A DNA stretch of 64,000 nucleotides from Erythroxylum novogranatense (GCA_029891385.1 CM057224.1:29715005-29779004); one strand, 5' to 3'; numbered from the stretch's first letter, positions 35,953 through 47,579 are shown. The notes: generated by a model not told the origin, from the sequence alone. Made by a program: numbers and translations.

Positions 35953-37186
35953 AGGGGTGATTTCTGAATGGATGAGTATTAGTTTATTGGGCATAACTTA
36001 TGGTATAGACCTCCGATTGAGGTGATTCCTGATTTATTGTGAACTAGAGAAAGAGGTCTACAATTGAGGATAATTATGGGAGTTAGAATTGATTTAATTG
36101 GTAATGAATTATAGAGATTAAGGTCAATCATGGGTTATGGTGTGACCTAAATGTCAAATTGAGACTATTGGAGTTTTGACTGGGAATTGCAATTGAGGTT
36201 TTGACCCGATGAATAGGAAAAATTGCTATAGGTGATTCGAATTAAGGAAAATTAACTGGATTTTAGGAATGGATCATTTATTAGTGATCAATTGAACAAA
36301 GAGATAGAATTGGGCTTAAAGTACCGAAATTGGGATTTAGCATCGAAAAATCGTGGACATGCATTGTACATCATTTCACTGAGACATATGCATTACTGCA
36401 CTGTTTAATTGAGCAATTAGTAATGGACTGTATTTTTACTGTTATAGAGGCGTCGTTGGATTGTCGTTCCACGGACATTGCTGGAACTTCCAGGCAGTAG
36501 CTCGGAAGTTACAGGTGAGTAACCTAGTTGGTTTCTCAAATTCCTGACTGTCTAAATGCTCAACGTGAATTACTTGCGAAATGTGAAACTGTATGATTAC
36601 TGAAATATACATGATTGGATGGTATGCCTCTATTGTATTAGACTGTGAAACTGCATGATCACTTTCTCTTGTCTTCGGATTGGATTCTCAGATTTGGTGA
36701 ATTCTTGTATATTCTTGAGAAATACAATACTGGGCTTTTATAGCCATACACTGAATCACTGAATACCGAATTACTGAACACTGCATTGCATGCATTAATG
36801 CATGATCAGATAATGGAATGTGACCCAAGTTGCTATTATCACTGAAAAGAGCCTCGACCTCAAATACTGTACTGACCGGGCTTAGCCCGAGGGGAGAAAT
36901 CCCTGACGCGTCCCCACTGTTCTTGATCGAGCACTTGGGCACAATCTTGAATAACCGAAAGAGTCTCATATGCATTATATACATGATGATTGAATTGCCA
37001 AATTGTGTGACGATTCTTGAATCTGCGTGATGCCATGATTTCTTTGTAAATTATGATGTGACATCGTGAATCGCTCTATGCTATTGTAAATTGTTACCGA
37101 TATCGTAAATTGTTTTATAATCTTTAATTAATTAAATATTCTTGTGCCATCTTTGCACGCAATTTGCGTAATGCATGATTTGAGTG

Positions 37187-37224
37187 AACCATCGATGATG
37201 GTTTCTCACCGAGTTCGCAAACTC
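37187..37224 (+). other. Paired short hairpins near LTR 3' end (TE-H 5' LTR)
   Basis: AACCATC-GAT-GATGGTT at 37187-37203 and GAGTTcgcaAACTC at 37211-37224. Confidence 0.88.
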
Positions 37225-37629
37225 ACCCAAAATTGCAACCTATTTTTCAGATGATAGAATAGACCCTAGCTCGGAGATAGCCTTTTCCTACCGTCTTGCG
37301 TCTTTGGCGGAGAAGCGATGGCACATGTGGTCGGTTGGGGGATTTTGAGGATGACTTAGGATAGATGTTTATATCGCTTTCCTTTTGGTTTTGTTTAGGG
37401 GTGATAGACTTGTCTATTCTGTCTTTGGATGATCATGACAGTTGATATTATGATTTTAAAATTTAGCGGTTTTTGATATTGTGTTATGTTATGGTTTTAA
37501 ATTATTGCGATGCCATGTGGATTATTATTGGGAAATGTTCTGGTGGTGCACCTTTATCGTGGGATACGTATCGGTGCGACCTTCGGGTTTCCCGATGTGT
37601 ACCCTACGGTGAGGGGGCGCTACATTAAG

Positions 37630-37641
37630 TGGTATCAGAGC
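37630..37641 (+). other. Primer-binding site of TE-H
   Basis: TGGTATCAGAGC five bases after the LTR end, canonical for initiator tRNA-Met. Confidence 0.95.
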
Positions 37642-37737
37642 ATGGTTTGGCATCTTTTGGGCATAGTGTAATTTAGGCTTGAATTATTGTAAGAATAGCA
37701 GAACTGATCGGAATTTCTTGTCTGTTTTAGGTCATCC

Positions 37738-38760
37738 GTTCTTGGAGATCGAGTTGAACAACCAGCTGACTTGGAATCGGTAGGAGCTAGTAGGGAGTCT
37801 CCTGTGCCTCATTCAGAGGAGTTGCCTCCTCAAGTTCCTGTGAGACGGGAACGGAGATATGATGAACTGCGCAAGCAGGGGGTGGTTGACTTATATGGTA
37901 GCACCGACCCTGCGGAGGCTGAGGGATGGCTAGAGAGGACAGAGAGAGTCCTCGATCAGATGGACTGTGACTCGGATGGCGTTTGATTATGCGATTTCTA
38001 CTGCTACGAGTTCTGCATATCGATGGTGGAAGATCGTTAAGGCAAGGTACCACCTGTGCCTCGCACACTGACATGGGATGATTTTCTGAAGGCGTTCAAG
38101 GACAATTTCATGCCTAAGATTTATCTGGAAATGAAGTTACAGGAGTTCTTAGAGCTGAGACAGGGGCAGTTGACCGTGGCCGATTATGAGGTGTGGTTCA
38201 ACGAGTTAGTGGTATATGCTTCTTCACTGGTGGCTTCTGAGGCTGACAAGTGTTGGCGTTTTGAGGGTAGACTCAATCTGGAGATCCGTACACTATTGGC
38301 TAGATCTGATATGGGCGCTTTATTGAATCGAAATTGCAGCAGATGAGGATAGAGTATTTCGAGACAACGTATGACTAGAACTGATCAGGGGGCCCGGCAT
38401 AAGAGATCCAAAGGACAGCTGTGGTAGTCTTGACAGAGGGTTCAATGGCGACAGTAGTAGGCCCTTCAGATCTGCAGGAGGGCTAGACAGACCGGTCATG
38501 GGCGAGGGGCGAGTTATGCAATTGTTAGTGGTAGCGGCGGTGCGATTTTCGAGCGATCTGCTCCTTTTTGTGAGCATTGTGGCAAGAGACACAGTGGAGA
38601 GTGTCGATGGCTGTCTGGAGCCTGTTTGAGGTGTGGTTCGATGGACCATCTAGTGATGAGCTGCCCAGAGATTTTGGGAGCCCAGTCTACTATGACTGGA
38701 AGATCAGGCAGCAATACCACGATCCAGCAGAGTCGTGGTGATGGATCGGGATGGAGAGGC
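37738..38760 (+). pseudogene. Ty3/gypsy gag (TE-H)
   Basis: The gag core is read in two frames. 37771-37986 has DLYGSTDPAEAEGWLERTE. After a frameshift near 37980, 38056-38346 has LTWDDFLKAFKDNFMPK and FLELRQGQLTVADYE. A double zinc motif follows at about 38565-38660 (CEHCGKRHSGEC, then CLRCGSMDHLVMSCP). The natural start codon is not obvious; a TAG at 37780 precedes the first long frame. At least three frameshifts or stops interrupt the reading. Confidence 0.88.
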
Positions 38761-38849
38761 TGAGGTCGAGGCCGAGGTCGAGCAGAGGGGTCCGCAGTGA
38801 TGGTCGAGGGACCGAAAGGCATGCGATCGCAGCTAGGGTCTATGCCATG

Positions 38850-39340
38850 ACTCGGCAGGAGGCCCAGGATTCCCCGGATGTTGTTGCGGGTATGCTTCTT
38901 ATTTCTGGTATTAAGGCATATGCATTGTTGGATCTGGATCCACTCATTCCTTCATTCGCGATTTAGCATTTAGACTGCATGGGGATAGGCGGAGGTTCTG
39001 ATATGGGTTAGAGGTGAGTACACCTCTAGGTAGTCTGTTGTATTGGGAGAGGTCTCAGATGGGATGTCGGGTTCGGATCGATCGGCGATTAAAGCCGATT
39101 TGATCGTTTTGGCTCTGAGGGAGATTGATGTGATATTGGGGATGGATTGGTTGACTGCTCATAGGGCTATCATGGACTGTTATACCAAGGAGGTTGTATT
39201 AGAATCTCCTGGTCAGCCCAGAGTTATTTTTAGAGGAGTTAGTCAGGCAGTGCCTGCGAGGATGATATCCTTCTTGAGTTTCCTGAGGTTGATGCAGGGA
39301 GGTTGTGAGTCCTATCTGGCTCACGTAGTGGATTCCATAA
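38850..39340 (+). pseudogene. Ty3/gypsy aspartic protease (TE-H)
   Basis: The active-site loop lies near 38930-38950. The frame reads ALLDLDPLIPSF, while the sequence one base out reads SGSTHSF, so the catalytic triplet is split by a one-base loss. The flap and C-terminal strand follow at 39043-39180 (LREIDVILGMDWL). The gene then passes into the linker before RT ([17 protein letters not shown]). Confidence 0.85.
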
Positions 39341-40090
39341 TAGAGATGAGATTGCAGGATGTTCCCGTAGTTAGGGAATTTCCAGATGTGTTTCCTGAGG
39401 AGTTACCGGGATTGCCGCCAGAGTGGGAGACCGAGTTTGAGATTGATCTTGTTCCCGGTACAGCCCCTATATCGATTCCTCCGTATAGGATGGCACCGGT
39501 GGAACTGAGAGAGCTTAAGGCTCAATTGCAGGAGTTACTGGATAAGGGGTTCATTAGACCGAGTGTTTCACCATGGGAGCCCGATCGTTTGTGAAGAAAA
39601 GGACGGGATCTTTGAGGCGTGCATTGATTATAGGCAGTTGAATCGGGTGACAGTAAAGAATAAGTATCCACTGCCTAGGATTGACGATTTATTTGATCAG
39701 TTGCAGGGAGCTCAGGTGTTCACTAAATTGGATCTGAGATCAGGCTATTACCAGTTAAGGATTGCAGAGGCCGATGTGCCTAAGAGTGCCTTCAGGAGTA
39801 GGTACGGGTATTTCAAGTTCCTAGTGATGCCGTTTGGGTTGACTAATGCCCCGGCAGCCTTCATGGCTTTGATGAATAGAGTTTTTCAGCCCTACCTGGA
39901 CCGGTTCGTGATAGTATTTATTGATGACATACTGATTTATTCGAGGAGTAGACAGAGCACGTTGAGCACCCGAGGATTATTCTCGCAGTCATGAGAGAGA
40001 GCGATTGTTCGCCAAATTCACTAAGTGTGAATTCTGGCTTGATGAGATTGTATTTCTAGGGCACGTAGTGTTCGGTGAGGGTATCTAGGT
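39340..40090 (+). pseudogene. Ty3/gypsy reverse transcriptase (TE-H)
   Basis: Two overlapping frames (39043-39594 and 39563-39994) carry the [66 protein letters not shown] and the active-site box FIDDILIYS. There is a frameshift near 39575 (after SPW) and another near 39950, where the text becomes out of frame before the [11 protein letters not shown] region. Confidence 0.93.
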
Positions 40091-41003
40091 GGATCCTCAC
40101 AAGATAGAGGCAGTTATGAGTTGGGAGATTTCGAGGAGTGTGCCCGAGTTGCGGAGTTTCCTAGGTCTGGCCGGATATTACCGGAGGTTCGTCGAGGGGT
40201 TTTTGTTGATCTCCGCCCCTTTGACGAAGCTATTGAGGAAGAATGTGTCTTTTAGATGGTCTGAGGAGTGCCAGAAGTGCTTTGAAGAGCTGAAATATCG
40301 GTTGACTACTGCACCGGTGTTAAGCCTTCCTTTTGGTACTGGAGGCTTTGTGGTTTACAGTGATGCCTCGCATCAGGGACTGGGATGTGTATTGATGTAG
40401 CATGAGAGAGTTATAGCGTATGTCTCGAGACAGTTGAGGTCTCGTGAGGTGAATTACCCAGTGCATAATTTGGAGTTGGCAGCAGTAGTGTTTGCTCTGA
40501 AGATCTGGAGACATTATCTGTATGGGGAGACATTCCAGATCTTCACTGATCATAAGAGTCTCAGATATCTGTTGAGTCGGAGAGCTCAATCTGAGATGAG
40601 GAGATGGATAGAGTTACTGAAGGACTATGACTGCACGATTGAGTATCATCCAGGGAAGGCCAATGTGGTGGTCGATGCACTGAGTAGGAGATCGCATAGT
40701 AGTGCAGCTCAGGTTCAGGTTTCGAGGTTACTTGGTCTGATTCAGTTGAGAGCTCTTAATGTTCATATAGATTTAGGTCAGGATGGAGCTCTGATTGCTA
40801 CTCTGAGGCTGAGGCCGATGTTGCATGATAGGATTCGAAAAGTTCAGGACCAAGACCCAGTGTTAGTGAGACTGATTGAGAAAGTTCAGGCCGGTACTGA
40901 TTCAGAGTTTGAGTTGAGAGATGGGACTTTATGGATGGGTCAGAGACTGTGTGTGCCTGATATTGATGATTTGAGGCGGAGATCCTTGAGGAGGCACATG
41001 TAG
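40089..41003 (+). pseudogene. Ty3/gypsy RNase H (TE-H)
   Basis: 40089-40400 carries the connection ([20 protein letters not shown]) and the RNase H start ([15 protein letters not shown]). A TAG at about 40398 follows, and reading resumes at once with VIAYVSRQL. The rest (40434-41003) has [27 protein letters not shown] and [14 protein letters not shown]. The catalytic carboxylates in SDAS, LEL and TDH are present. Confidence 0.92.
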
Positions 41004-42194
41004 CTTATATCGATGCATCTGATGCGACCAAGATGTATCGTACTCGAGACGACATTTCGGTGGCTGGTATGAAGAGGCAAGTGGCGAGTTTGTGTCGGTG
41101 TGTCGTGACGTACAAGGGTTAAGGCTGAGCACCAGGCTCCAGTGGGTAAGTTGCATTCGTTACCCATTCCGGAGTGGAAATGGGAGCGAATTACTATGGA
41201 CTTTGTGATAGGATTGCTTAGGACATCGAGGACATGATGCTATCTGGGTCATATTGGACCGATTATTCATCTGTTCACTTCTTACCGATGAGGAGAGCAA
41301 TACTCTCGATCAGTTGGCCCGAAGTATGTGGCGTAGATTATGCGGTTGCATGGGGTTCCGTTATCGATAGTCTCGAGCGAGGATCCTGTGTTCACCTCGA
41401 GGTTCCGGAAGAGCCTCTGATCGCTATGGATGCGAGGTTGAACTTTAATCTTGCATTTCATCCTCGAATGATGGACGAGGCGAGAGGGCGATTAAAATTT
41501 GTTGAGGACATGTTTGAGCGTGTGTATTGGATTTGAGAGGATCATGGGATCGATGTTGGCATCGATTGAGTTTGCCTACAACAACCAATGTCGAGTAGTA
41601 TTGGGATGGCACCGTATGAGGCCTCAGATGGGGGCCGTGTCGATCGCCATGTATTGGGATGAAGAGGGTATGAGATCGATTGAGGGTTTCAAGCTGATTC
41701 AGGACACAGTGGATAAGGTACAGTTGATCCGGAGTCGCATCAAGGTGTTTCAGGATAGACAAAAGAGCTATGTGGATCAGCATCGGCGAGATATAGAGTA
41801 CAGTGTAGGGGACAGAGTGTTTCTCCGAGTGTCTCCTTGGAAAGGAGTACTGAGGTTTGGCCGTAAGGGCAAGTTGAGCCCTCGGTATATCAGTCCGTAT
41901 GAGATCCTTGAGAGGATAGGACCGTTGGCTTACAGACTGGTATTACCGAGTGAGATGTCCCAGATGCATGACGTGTTTCATGTTAGTATGCTCCGACGGT
42001 ACCGTTCAGACCCGATGCATGTGATCCCGGCTCAGGAGATTGAGGTAGCCAGTGATTTGACTTTTGTTGAGGAGCCGGTACAGATTATTGGATCACGGGT
42101 CAAGCAACTGAGGAACAGGGTAATTCTATTGGTGAAAGTCCTTTGGAAGAACCACTCTTACGAGGAAGCTACATGGGAGGCGAGGAGCATATGA
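41004..42194 (+). pseudogene. Ty3/gypsy integrase with C-terminal module (TE-H)
   Basis: The zinc-binding and catalytic core region (41004-41560) is shredded by many small indels; fragments such as DAIWVI and HFLPMRR are readable, and the second catalytic aspartate motif is changed (VSSEDP rather than the usual SDRDP). The C-terminal part is well kept (41499-42194): HRRDIEYSVGDRVFLRV, WKGVLRFGRKGKLSPRY, HDVFHVSMLRRYRSDP and a chromodomain-like tail ending LVKVLWKNHSYEEATWE. Confidence 0.9.
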
Positions 42195-42233
42195 GGAGTC
42201 GAGATCCTCATTTATTTGATCAGACAGTATTAA

Positions 42234-42268
42234 ATTTCGAGGACGAAATTTTAATTAGGAGGGTGAAT
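42234..42268 (+). other. Pre-LTR purine-rich tract of TE-H
   Basis: TTTCGAGGACGAAATT followed by AGGAGGGTGAAT immediately before the 3' LTR, the usual arrangement in plant Tekay/Del-like elements. Confidence 0.75.
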
Positions 42269-43117
42269 TGTAACATCTCGTTCTTTGTTAGCGGGTATTT
42301 TGGTCATTGGGTTGAACTGATTGGATTTCACCGCATTCATTGGTGAGCATATTCTTGGCCTCTAATTATAGAGAACAGGTTTATTGCATATGCATTTATT
42401 CATAGGTACTTGCATTCATGATTTAGGGATTGATTGTGAGCATGAATCGACTAGATATTTGGATTGTAATTGATTGAGAAATTAAGAGTAAGTGAGCCCG
42501 AATGACTGATTTAGAATAGTCTAAGAGTGATTGGCAACTGATAGTGGTCTATGAGAAATATTCGAGAAATTTGGGAAAAAATGCCCGGACCGAAAGTTTT
42601 GGGGTGACAGACCGATTGACTGTATAGTACTGAAAGAACTGTCCAATGGCAATGGAAAAATTAGAATTTACTGATAGGAAATAAATATGTTGAGCCACTG
42701 AAATTTCGAGACTGAAATTTGGACTGATTCGGAGACTTAAGTCTATAAATACTAGGTTTGAAATTTGGGGGAAAAGTTTACCTAAGGCATATGAGTTCTT
42801 CCCCTCTACGGTGATTCGATTTTTCTCCCAACGGTGAGATCCTTCGATTTCTTCTTATGGCTTCTTCCTTATTGTGTTAGTCTAACTTGTCTATGGTGAT
42901 TGGTGAAGGTTTGAGGCTTTGAAATTGTTGGATCGTTGATTTCAGAGGATTTTTAGGGTTAAGGTGATTGTGGATCGATCGTTTGATTGGTAAGTATTTT
43001 TGTGTTTAATGTTGTTATTAATGGCTTTTAGTGTATTTATGGTATTTAATGAGTTAGATAGAGTACATGGGAGTGTTAAATGTTGAGTTGAGAGTGTATT
43101 AATGGCGGAAATCGATC

Positions 43118-43322
43118 GGAGAAGACGATCGGACCGTCAAGACGTCACGACGGCCTTGAGGAAGGCCGAGGCCTTCGTCGCGACGAATAAAATTAATTTG
43201 CACGTCGCGACGAGCGGGCTGGACGTCGCGGCGAGAGGCGCGAAGGGTTGCGCGCCGCGGCGAGCGTGTTTCACGCCGCGGCGAGCGATCTTCTCTTCGT
43301 CGCGGCGAAGGGAATAGGTCGC
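43118..43322 (+). repeat. CpG-rich repeat block, 3' LTR of TE-H
   Basis: Same block as 35760-35952. The first part differs: a GGCCTTGAGGAAGGCC dyad replaces the GCGCAGAAGCGC dyad. Minus- and plus-strand frames through it are artefacts of the repeat. Confidence 0.88.
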
Positions 43323-44548
43323 GCAAAGGGTGATTTCTGAATGGATGAGTATTAGTTTATTGGGCATAACTTATGGTATAGACCTCCGATTGAGGTGATT
43401 CCTGATTCATTGTGAACTAGAGAAAGAGGTCTACAATTGAGGATAATTATGGGAGTTAGAATTGATTTAATTGGTAATGAATTATAGAGATTAAGGTCAA
43501 TCATGGGTTATGGTGTGACCTAAATGTCAAATTGAGACTATTGGAGTTTTGATTGGGAATTGCAATTGAGGTTTTGACCCGATGAATAGGAAAAATTGCT
43601 ATAGGTGATTCGAATTGAGGAAAATTGACTGGATTTTAGGAATGGATCATTTATTAGTGATCAATTGAACAAAGAGATAGAATTGGGCTTAAAGTACCGA
43701 AATTGGGATTTAGCACCGGAAAATCGTGGACATGCATTGTACATCATTTCACTGAGACATATGTATTACTGCACTGTTTAATTGAGCAATTAGTAATGGA
43801 TTATATTTTTACTGTTATAGAGGCGCCGTTGGATCGTCGTTCCACGGACATTCTTTGGAACTTCGAGCGAGAGCTTCGGAAGTTACTGGTGAGTAACCTA
43901 GTTGGTTTCTCAAATTCTCGATCGTCTAAATGCTCAACGTGAATTACTTGCGAAATGTGGCCGTATGATTCTTGAAATATTCATGATTGGATGGTATGCC
44001 TCTCTTGTATTAGATCAGAAAGCTGCATGATCACTTTCTCTTGTCTTTGGATTGGATTCTTGTCTTGGATGAATTCTTGTATATTCTTGAAATACATACA
44101 TCTTGGGCTTTTATAGCCATACCTTTGAATCATCAATACCAATTCTTGAACATCGCATTGCATGCATAAATGCATGATCGATAATGGAATGTGACCCAAG
44201 TTGCTATTATCACTAAAAGAGCCTCGAGCTCGAATCTTTGTCTTGTGACCTTAGCTCGAGGGAGAAATCACAGCAGCGTCCCACTGCTTCTTGATCGAGC
44301 ACTTGGGCACAATCTTGAATAACTGGAAAGAGTCTCATATGCATTATATACATGGTGATTGAATTGCCAAATTGTGTGGCGATTCTTGAATCGTGATGCC
44401 ATGATTTGTTGTAAATTGTGATGTGACACCGTGAACTGTTACTATGCTATTGTAAATTGTTACCGACATCAGTAAATTGTTATATAATCTTTTAATTGAA
44501 TATTCTTGTGCCATCTTGTCATAATTTGCGTAATGCATGATTTGAGTG

Positions 44549-44584
44549 AACCATCGATGATGGTTTCTCCGAGTTCGCAAACTC
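44549..44584 (+). other. Paired short hairpins (TE-H 3' LTR)
   Basis: AACCATC-GAT-GATGGTT at 44549-44565 and GAGTTcgcaAACTC at 44571-44584. Confidence 0.88.
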
Positions 44585-45095
44585 ACCCAAAATTGCAACC
44601 TATTTTTCAAGATTGATAGAATAGACCCTAGCTCCGGAGATAGCCTTTTCCTACCGTCTTGGCGTCTTTGGCGGAGAAGCGATAACACATGTGTCGGTCA
44701 CCGGGTTGGATTTTGAGGATGACTTAGGATAGATGTTTATATCGGTTTCCTTTTGGTTTTGTTTAGGGGTGATAGACTTGTCTATTCATTCTTTGGATGA
44801 TATGTCAGTTGATATTATGATTTTAAAATTTAGCGGTTTCTGATATTGTGTTATGTTATGGTTTTAAATTATTGCGATGCCATGTGGATTATTATTGGGA
44901 AATGTTCTGGTGGTGCACCTTTATCGTGGGATACGTATCGGTGCGACCTTCGGGTTTCCCGATGTGTACCCTACGGTGAGGGGGCGCTACATAAACACAT
45001 AATTAAAACAATTAAAGCAAAATTAAAGAATAAGTCAATTAAATCAATAAATCAATAAATAAAAAATAATAATAATAAAAAATCTTGGCCCAACA

Positions 45096-45905
45096 ATATG
45101 CATTTCATACATAAATGCATGAACAGATAACGGACGTTGTGACCAAAGTCGCCATTAATACTAAAAAGTGCCTTGAGCTCGAATACTGTCACTGAACCGA
45201 GCCTAGAGCTCGAGGGGAGTTAGTGCATCCTGCATGAGGGCTCTCCTGCTCCCTAGACGCGTCTACTGATCACTGTCACTGAATAAGCACTTGGTCACAA
45301 CACTGAAATAAACTGAAAAAGAGTCACATATGCATTGCATGATACGATTGTGATAACTGATCTGCGAATTACCTGTATTCTGTAAACTGCTATATGAAAT
45401 TTTGAATGTTATTGTGATGTGCTGTACGCAATTTGCGTAATGCATGAATTGAGTGAACCATCGATGATGGTTTCTCATTGAGTTCGCAAACTCACCCAAA
45501 ATTGCATATTGTTTTTCAGGATTGATAGATTAGACTCCTAGCTCCAGAGTTAGACTTTTCCTGCCGTGTGAGCGTGTGGCAAGAGAAGCGATGGCACACA
45601 GGTCGGTCAGCTGGGATTGATTTGGAGGATGGCATAGTATAGACTTTTGTATCAGTTTCTTTTTTGGGATGTTGTATTTAGACTGTAGGGAACTGATAAA
45701 CTGGTCTATATTTCTGGTTGATATTATGAAATGAGAACAAACTTTATGGTTTTAAAATATTATGATCTTGTAACTGCGGTTTTATGTATATTGATGCCAT
45801 GTGGATTTTAGTATTGATCGAACGTAGTGCACCCTTGTCGTAGGATATGTATCCGAATGACCTACGGGCGTCCCGGTGTATACTCTACGGTAAGGAGGTG
45901 CTACA
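45096..45905 (+). repeat. 3' end of solo LTR 1, with paired hairpins
   Basis: Resumes after the ATATG duplication and runs to GAGGTGCTACA. Hairpins at 45456-45472 and 45480-45493. It resembles the last kilobase of the TE-H LTR in a diverged form (CTACGG then ...GCTACA at the end). Confidence 0.88.
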
Positions 45906-45910
45906 TGATC

Positions 45911-47307
45911 AGACCAGGTTCATCGGATTTCTCCTGTGGTTCCTGAACCAAGTTTGATTCTTCTATTTCCTCTTGTTGATCTGTGCAGGGAATAGGTTGA
46001 ACCATGCTAATCTCCGCTGGTTCCTCCTGTTGGATAACAATGGGAGTTTCCTGAACTCTAGTATGCTTCTTCTGACTAACTTCCTCAGCAGTGGATACAC
46101 TCTTCTTTCAACTAATCTTCTTAGTCTTCTCTTCTGCTTCAGTCAATCTCGGAGTTTTCTGAACATGAGATTTTTCCTTCTCAGACTCCAATTTTCTCTT
46201 CTTCTCAATCTCTTTAGCCTGTTTGACTGAGTCTTCTTGTAGGATCGAGACTAGAGACCTTGTCGCTTTAGGTACGTGAGATCCAAGAACTTCTGCCTCA
46301 CTCTGCTCTCTAGTTCTCCTCTCTTCCTATTGTCACAGATTGCGAATCTTTGGTGATCTCCTCGCCTTTTTGAAAATCTCACTCAAAAGACTCTCTCCTT
46401 TTCTTTTCTGCACACCTTCATCAGTCCTCCGGACTTGGCTCACTTCTCTTTGAGGACTCGCCTGTTTGATCAACGGTCTTCCCGATAATTTTTTTCGTTC
46501 TTCGATCGACAATCTCACACTCACTTGAGATTTAGAACTTGTGGTGGGAGTTTTTTTCAATAACCGCTCCCCCTCAGTTCTAGCTTTCATTGTCGATTTT
46601 GCTTCTTCTTTCACTACCACCTTCAAGCCCATTCTTCTTACCATATCAAAGTTAATAGTACTCTTAACAGATACCATCCTTCTGACTCCTCTGTGAAGAA
46701 GGACTCCAGATTTCTTAAAAATCCTTGTAAGCAATATGTCAAAAGGATAGCTATTGGTATCCTTCATTCCCTTAACCATATAATGAAAAATTAAATATGG
46801 TAAATCTATGGGACGATGATTTAGCAGATAGAACAAACATTGCTCATCTAGGGTGGTTACTAAATGCCTTGACCCGGCTCTTGGTAAAATGCAATTAAAC
46901 AGAATTGCATGACGAACCCTAGCCTTCGGGACCAGACTCGAGGTCTTCCTCTCCCATGGGTCATTCACTCCATATAGTTGTTTTCTCACATCTTCTTCCT
47001 TCATGTTAACCTGGGTCATCCATCTGGCTTTGGTTGTCAGTATTTCTCCAACCGATGGACATTCAGTTACCTTTTCCACTACCTCCTTTGTAACAATAAT
47101 AGATATTCCATCTGCTATTGAGACAATCGTTTCATCGACCAGTTCCGCATGCTTCTAAAAGTCGTACACCTCATCAGTATACACTAGTTCTCGTACCTGG
47201 AAGAATTTTCTCCATCTGGCTTCTACGATTTTTGGTTCGACGTCCATGTTGTCGCTCTTCAGAGATTCAAAGTTCACATGTCTTCCATACATCATAGCTG
47301 ACTCCAT
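45911..47307 (-). pseudogene. N-terminal half of the extra ORF (TE-D unit 2)
   Basis: Starts at the ATG at 47307 (same position as 18646 in unit 1). An in-frame stop near 47155 follows; the main frame is 46333-47079, with PKARVRHAILFNCILPRAG, PIDLPYLIFHYMVKGM and RGVRRMVSVKST. It matches unit 1 closely. The Lys/Glu-rich middle continues to 45911, where solo LTR 1 interrupts it; the rest is at 22553-23444. Confidence 0.8.
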
Positions 47308-47579
47308 TTGTTCTGAATCGAAACTATCTCTGGTAGGCTGTTCTTCAAAGGTAAAGGTGAATGCAAGAGATTTTCAGTGAGATGAAACATCTGTATTAGA
47401 GAGTAATTGTAATGATTTTAGTTTCAGACTATTTGTTGGGGTCTTATTTGGTGTGTTCTAGAATCATTGGGATCCTCAAGACTCTGAGATTTTTCCTCCA
47501 CAATTTCCTTGTGAGAGAAGTTACCAGCTGTAAACCACTGTTTCTGACACCGTTAACTTTGACGATCTCTTAGCTTGAC

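Larger units (their letters stand above)
34916..37624 (+). repeat. 5' LTR of TE-H
   Basis: Begins TGTAACATCTCGTTAC, ends GGGGGCGCTACA. Contains a CpG-rich repeat block (35760-35952), a conserved module (35984-36063) and paired hairpins (37187-37224). Confidence 0.95.
34916..44991 (+). mobile_element. Ty3/gypsy element (TE-H), Tekay/Del-like, complete in layout, genes broken
   Basis: Two LTRs of about 2.7 kb (34916-37624 and 42269-44991), duplication TAAAC on both sides (34911-34915 and 44992-44996), primer site, gag, protease, RT, RNase H, integrase and a purine tract are all present in order. Over most of their length the two LTRs differ little by eye, so this is the youngest element in the nest, agreeing with its innermost position. 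Frameshifts and stops in every domain make it non-autonomous as written. Confidence 0.95.
42269..44991 (+). repeat. 3' LTR of TE-H
   Basis: Begins TGTAACATCTCGTTC, ends GGGGGCGCTACA. Near-identical to the 5' LTR except in 43909-44330, where differences cluster at ACTG sites. Paired hairpins at 44549-44584. Confidence 0.95.
26165..45095 (-). repeat. Ty3 solo LTR 2 (TGTTGG family), split by TE-G and TE-H
   Basis: Starts TGTTGGGCCC and ends TTGGCCCAACA with the duplication ATATG at 26160-26164 and 45096-45100. It is the same family as the TE-B LTR at 7622-10721. Own sequence is 26165-27157, 33734-34915 and 44997-45095 (about 2.3 kb). No coding or primer site belongs to it, so it is a solo LTR. 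It interrupts solo LTR 1. Confidence 0.88.
23445..45905 (+). repeat. Ty3 solo LTR 1 (TGTAACATCCC family), split by solo LTR 2
   Basis: Starts TGTAACATCCC and ends GAGGTGCTACA, flanked by the duplication TGATC (23440-23444 and 45906-45910). Only LTR sequence is present: 23445-26164 and 45101-45905, about 3.5 kb after removing the inserted DNA, with no primer site or coding region. It is therefore a solo LTR left by LTR-LTR recombination. It lies in the extra ORF of TE-D unit 2. Landmarks shared with the LTRs at 29567 and 34916 are GGTGAGTAACCTAGTTGGTT-like sequence (25965) and the paired hairpins (45456-45493). Confidence 0.9.

Noticed and set aside
35537..35994. Arg-rich minus-strand frames (for example RREDRSPRRETSSSRR), also at 43099-43367
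   Set aside because: They look like SR-type proteins but come from the CpG-rich CGTCGCGACGAG repeat; the plus strand is equally open.
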